The translations under genes and the position numbers were made by a program. Positions 61,500-64,000 of a DNA stretch of 64,000 nucleotides are shown one piece after another. Source of the stretch: Haliscomenobacter sp040401995. GTDB taxonomy: Bacteria > Bacteroidota > Bacteroidia > Chitinophagales > Saprospiraceae. Each line of letters opens with the position of its first letter. Position 1 is the first letter of the stretch. The stretch lies in contig JBBANM010000019.1 in the NCBI GenBank assembly GCA_040401995.1, positions 20,814 through 84,813 of the forward strand. Direction: 5' to 3'. The notes under the pieces are model-generated. The model searched no databases. It was not told where the DNA came from and saw only the letters and a program-made list of their open reading frames with translations.

Positions 61500-62135
61500 T
61501 TATTTCAATAGCTTAAAAGCATGCATCCATTGGTTGTTCAACATGCCTGGGATGCACCACAATTGCGCCAGCGGTTCGATTGCTCTTGCTCCTTCCACTT
61601 TGCCCATATCGGCAGTTTCCCAACCAAATTGATCTAAGATAGTCGCTACTTCCCCCTTCGCAGCATCAGAATTGCCACAAATAAACATCGTTGGTTTTCC
61701 GCCTGCAAAATGCGGATTCACCATCAAACCACTGCCCACGCAGCTGAATGCTTTAACAAAATGAGCTTCTGGCGCCGCGGTCTGCAAACGCTCGAGCAAA
61801 GAATCATTCGGCCCCGTGAAGTAAACCAAAACCCCATTCACTGGCGGTTGTTTGGCAATGGGATTGGAAACATCGATGACCGTTTTTCCCGCTAAGTGAT
61901 CAATGCCAATTAGATCCAGTGCGGCTACAGCCGCATCTCCCGAAACCGCCAAAACTACGAGTTCGCCAAACTGAGCTGCGGCTGCCATATCGCCTATCAA
62001 ATCGCCACCTGCGGTCCAATCCGCCAATTTGCTGACTTCACGAGTACCCATCATGACGGTGTAGCCATGTTTTTTGAAGCCATTAGCCAGTACTTTTGCT
62101 ACTTGACCCGAACCGATGATACCTATTTTTTGCAT
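61500..62135 (-). CDS. NADPH-dependent F420-reductase-like NAD(P)-binding protein
   Basis: 211 residues from MQKIGIIGSGQVAKVLANGFKKHG; the open frame runs 58 codons further upstream but that part is only the MITE at 62153. An N-terminal Rossmann motif GSGQVA and the fold of F420 oxidoreductase-like proteins (NPIAKQPPVNGVLV, VKAFSCVGSGLMVNP) are seen. The family uses NADP, and in non-F420 bacteria the substrate is unknown. Cytoplasmic. Confidence 0.83.
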   Translation of the reverse strand: MQKIGIIGSGQVAKVLANGFKKHGYTVMMGTREVSKLADWTAGGDLIGDMAAAAQFGELVVLAVSGDAAVAALDLIGIDHLAGKTVIDVSNPIAKQPPVNGVLVYFTGPNDSLLERLQTAAPEAHFVKAFSCVGSGLMVNPHFAGGKPTMFICGNSDAAKGEVATILDQFGWETADMGKVEGARAIEPLAQLWCIPGMLNNQWMHAFKLLK

Positions 62136-62152
62136 GTCTTTATTTTTTTCTA

Positions 62153-62314
62153 AGAGTTTGTTTGGATTTTTAGTTCGCAGGCGAAAATGAGTCAAAATTT
62201 GCACCAACGAGGTGCAAAAAACGGAGTGTAGCAGCGCTACATGAGTATTTTCGTAACGAAGTTGGGGTGAATTTTGGCCATTTGTAGCGCGAACTAAAAA
62301 TCCAAACAAACTCT
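62153..62314. mobile_element. MITE-like element, copy 4 (best preserved)
   Basis: 162 bp with 26-bp perfect terminal inverted repeats (AGAGTTTGTTTGGATTTTT..., and the complement at 62289-62314). It has an internal GTAGCAGCGCTAC hairpin and the shared GGGGTGAATTTTGGCCATTT block. No gene. It sits 17 bp before the start of the F420-reductase-like gene and so probably overlaps its promoter. Confidence 0.85.
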
Positions 62315-62406
62315 AAAAACAGAATGAGATAAAAAATGGTTAAGCAATAGCGCATAAGTTGTGCAAAACCAGCAATTTTACTGGATCAATTTTCTAACAA
62401 CCGCCC

Positions 62407-63123
62407 ATGTCTACCTTTCTCTCTGCCGAATGGCGCCGTTTGGTGATGCTCAACTACCCCGTTGACCCACAAATTTTGACTCCCTGGCTGCCTGCGCATA
62501 CGGAACTAGACACCTGGAATGGCGTTTGCTACGCTAGTTTGATCGGGTTTATGTTTCAAAAAACCAAGATCAAAGGCCTCCCCATTCCCTTCCATATCAA
62601 TTTTGAGGAAGTGAATTTGCGGTTCTATGTACGCCACTACGATCCAGCAATCGGTTGGAAACGCGGCGTAGTTTTCATCCGCGAGTTGGTGCCCAAACCT
62701 GCCATTGTACTGGTGGCAAACCTGCTGTACCGCGAACGATACCAGGCAGTACCCATGGCGCATCAATGGCTCGACACGGCTGATGGTTTAGCGGTTCAAT
62801 ATAGCTGGCGACAAAAAGGGCGCACCCATACTTTTGGCGTTGAAACTTCAGGACCAGCGGAAGATATGCTCCCCAATAGTGAAGCAGAGTTCATCACCGA
62901 GCATTATTGGGGATATGCGCAGTGGGACGCCCAGCGCACCATGCAATACCAAGTTGATCACCCCCGCTGGCAGGTTCACCCGGTAAAAAAATGGCATTGT
63001 GATGTCGATTTTGCGGCGGCTTATGGTGAAGCATTTGCGATGCTCAACAACACGATACCCACTTCGGTATTTATGGCCGAAGGATCAGCAGTGACGGTAA
63101 AAGTTGGAGCACTACTGACTTAA
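62407..63123 (+). CDS. DUF2071 protein (YqjF-like)
   Basis: 238 residues fitting DUF2071: AEWRRLVMLNYPVDPQILTPWLP at the start, WNGVCYASLIGFMF, then FEEVNLRFYVRH and KRGVVFIRELVPK. Function unknown; the fold resembles acetoacetate decarboxylase-like proteins. No signal peptide. Its 3' end overlaps the convergent phosphodiesterase gene by 12 bp. Confidence 0.86.
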   Translation: MSTFLSAEWRRLVMLNYPVDPQILTPWLPAHTELDTWNGVCYASLIGFMFQKTKIKGLPIPFHINFEEVNLRFYVRHYDPAIGWKRGVVFIRELVPKPAIVLVANLLYRERYQAVPMAHQWLDTADGLAVQYSWRQKGRTHTFGVETSGPAEDMLPNSEAEFITEHYWGYAQWDAQRTMQYQVDHPRWQVHPVKKWHCDVDFAAAYGEAFAMLNNTIPTSVFMAEGSAVTVKVGALLT

Positions 63124-63918
63124 AGAAGCCAAAAAACGCAACAAATCCCCAGGGTGATCGGTTTGCAGACCTTGCAATCCGGTAGCCAGCGCGGCGGCCC
63201 ACATCTTACTTTCAAAAGGGTTTTGGATATCAGCCCACACTTGGCGTTTGAATTCCAGCGCCGTTTTGATCATTTCTTTGTCGTAGACGTTGTAGGGCCC
63301 ATCGAGGATATTGACGCTGTTTTTGCTCAAAAAATCGCGTAAAGTGGCGGCATCTTTCACTGTTTTTGGTAAACTCATCATGGTGGGGATTTTGGGCGCT
63401 ACACGTTGCCATTCGGCCAAGGTTTTATCGTCGTAGACATAAACCACGATGGAGCGCTGCATTTTTGCCGCTTTGATCATGCGATAGGCCTGCGTGACAC
63501 TGGCATCTTTGAAGTCGAGGTAGATGCCTACTTTTCCTTTACAGCGTTGCAAGATTGCTTCAAACGTTGGGATCGAATGTTCGCCCCATTCCGGATGGTC
63601 TTTATCTTTCACCCGTAAGGCTTGGATTTGCGCAAAATCCAGGGTTTTGATCGCGGCATCCATCCCGGTCATGCGTTTGAGGTTGCCATCGTGGTGGTTG
63701 ATCAGCACGCTGTCTTTGGTGGTACGTAGGTCAATTTCCACATAGTCTACGCCAATGCGGATGGCGCTGTCAATGGCGGCCATGGTGTTTTCGGGTGCGT
63801 GCGTGTGATCGCCCCGATGCGCGATGACGGTGATGGGATGGCCGTGGTTGATGTAATGCTGAGCCAGAAGGAATTGTGGAAGGGAAAAAAGGAGGAAGAG
63901 GAGTCGGGAGCGGTGCAT
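63112..63918 (-). CDS. Secreted glycerophosphodiester phosphodiesterase
   Basis: 268 residues with a signal peptide (1-19) and a GDPD TIM-barrel domain: HRGDHTHAPENT (His34, Glu43), EIDLR (Glu61, Asp63) and NHHDG (His75/His76). It hydrolyses glycerophosphodiesters to glycerol-3-phosphate and an alcohol, probably in the periplasm. It is shorter than GlpQ but has all catalytic residues. It overlaps the DUF2071 gene tail to tail. The remaining 82 bases to the window end show nothing I can name. Confidence 0.88.
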   Translation of the reverse strand: MHRSRLLFLLFSLPQFLLAQHYINHGHPITVIAHRGDHTHAPENTMAAIDSAIRIGVDYVEIDLRTTKDSVLINHHDGNLKRMTGMDAAIKTLDFAQIQALRVKDKDHPEWGEHSIPTFEAILQRCKGKVGIYLDFKDASVTQAYRMIKAAKMQRSIVVYVYDDKTLAEWQRVAPKIPTMMSLPKTVKDAATLRDFLSKNSVNILDGPYNVYDKEMIKTALEFKRQVWADIQNPFESKMWAAALATGLQGLQTDHPGDLLRFLASLSQ

Positions 63919-64000
63919 GAAAATTAGGTTTTAGATAAAAAACTCTGGCTCAATTATGATTTCAAGTTGCTACTAATAGTCCGACTAAAGCGGAGAGAGC

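Noticed and set aside
61500..62309. Longer N-terminus for the F420-reductase-like protein
   Set aside because: The added 58 codons are translation of the MITE-like element, and the Rossmann motif begins right after the Met at 62135.

Overview
The window looks like a chromosome segment from a Bacteroidota bacterium, most likely a Saprospiraceae/Haliscomenobacter-like lineage (inference). The evidence is AT-rich intergenic DNA, several TAnnTTTG-type -7 promoter elements, almost no Shine-Dalgarno sequences, a CarboxypepD_reg-type TonB-dependent receptor, DUF2911 and PQAFNYQG-type secreted proteins, and a futalosine-pathway menaquinone gene (mqnD). No rRNA, tRNA, CRISPR array or complete insertion sequence was seen. 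A 100-N assembly gap lies at 49072-49171.

Region 1 (1-40080) is the unusual part. Thirteen sensor histidine kinases (HK1-HK13) and one kinase remnant are all on the + strand, with no recognisable response regulator. Their C-terminal DHp and ATPase halves are close copies, while the N-terminal sensors differ. HK1, 2, 3, 4, 5, 8 and 11 have a signal peptide, a beta-sandwich (GWKWHAGDNPEW-type) and a 7TM region. HK7 has a 7TMR-DISMED2-like domain plus 7TM. HK6, 9, 10, 12 and 13 have periplasmic TPRs and one TM helix. HK2 carries one GAF-like cytoplasmic module and HK5 carries seven. HK2-HK9 (4633-26404) form one 21.8-kb operon with starts that overlap or lie within 13 bp of the previous stop. 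HK10 follows a TonB-dependent receptor by 10 bp. Other genes in the region are a DUF4143 ATPase, a DUF1016/PDDEXK nuclease, a HipB-like regulator and a DJ-1/PfpI protein.

Two unrelated families of short perfect palindromes sit in frame inside the kinase genes, at two loops: site A, after the DHp helices, and site B, between the N-box and the next beta strand. HK11 and HK13 have an empty site B. In HK4 and HK6 the site-B element has expanded into 24-bp (8-codon) tandem repeats. HK1 and HK2 share a duplicated control region with three CATTCGGA repeats spaced exactly 21 bp apart and a terminator-like leader hairpin.

Region 2 (40081-49545) holds a GH172-like DUF2961 protein, an amino-acid permease, a DUF2911 protein, an unknown protein, a dienelactone hydrolase, an S53 sedolisin and a VOC protein. 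Its intergenic spaces are filled with inverted-repeat (MITE-like) elements and a hairpin-rich tandem repeat interrupted by the gap.

Region 3 (49546-64000) is mostly housekeeping or lipid-related: an alpha/beta hydrolase overlapping a membrane patatin, a BaiN/HI0933 flavoprotein, an RluA pseudouridine synthase divergent from mqnD, a YjjG-like HAD phosphatase, a hotdog thioesterase, two small secreted proteins, an amidase, a cyclophilin lipoprotein, a glucosaminidase, an F420-reductase-like NAD(P) protein, a DUF2071 protein and a glycerophosphodiesterase.
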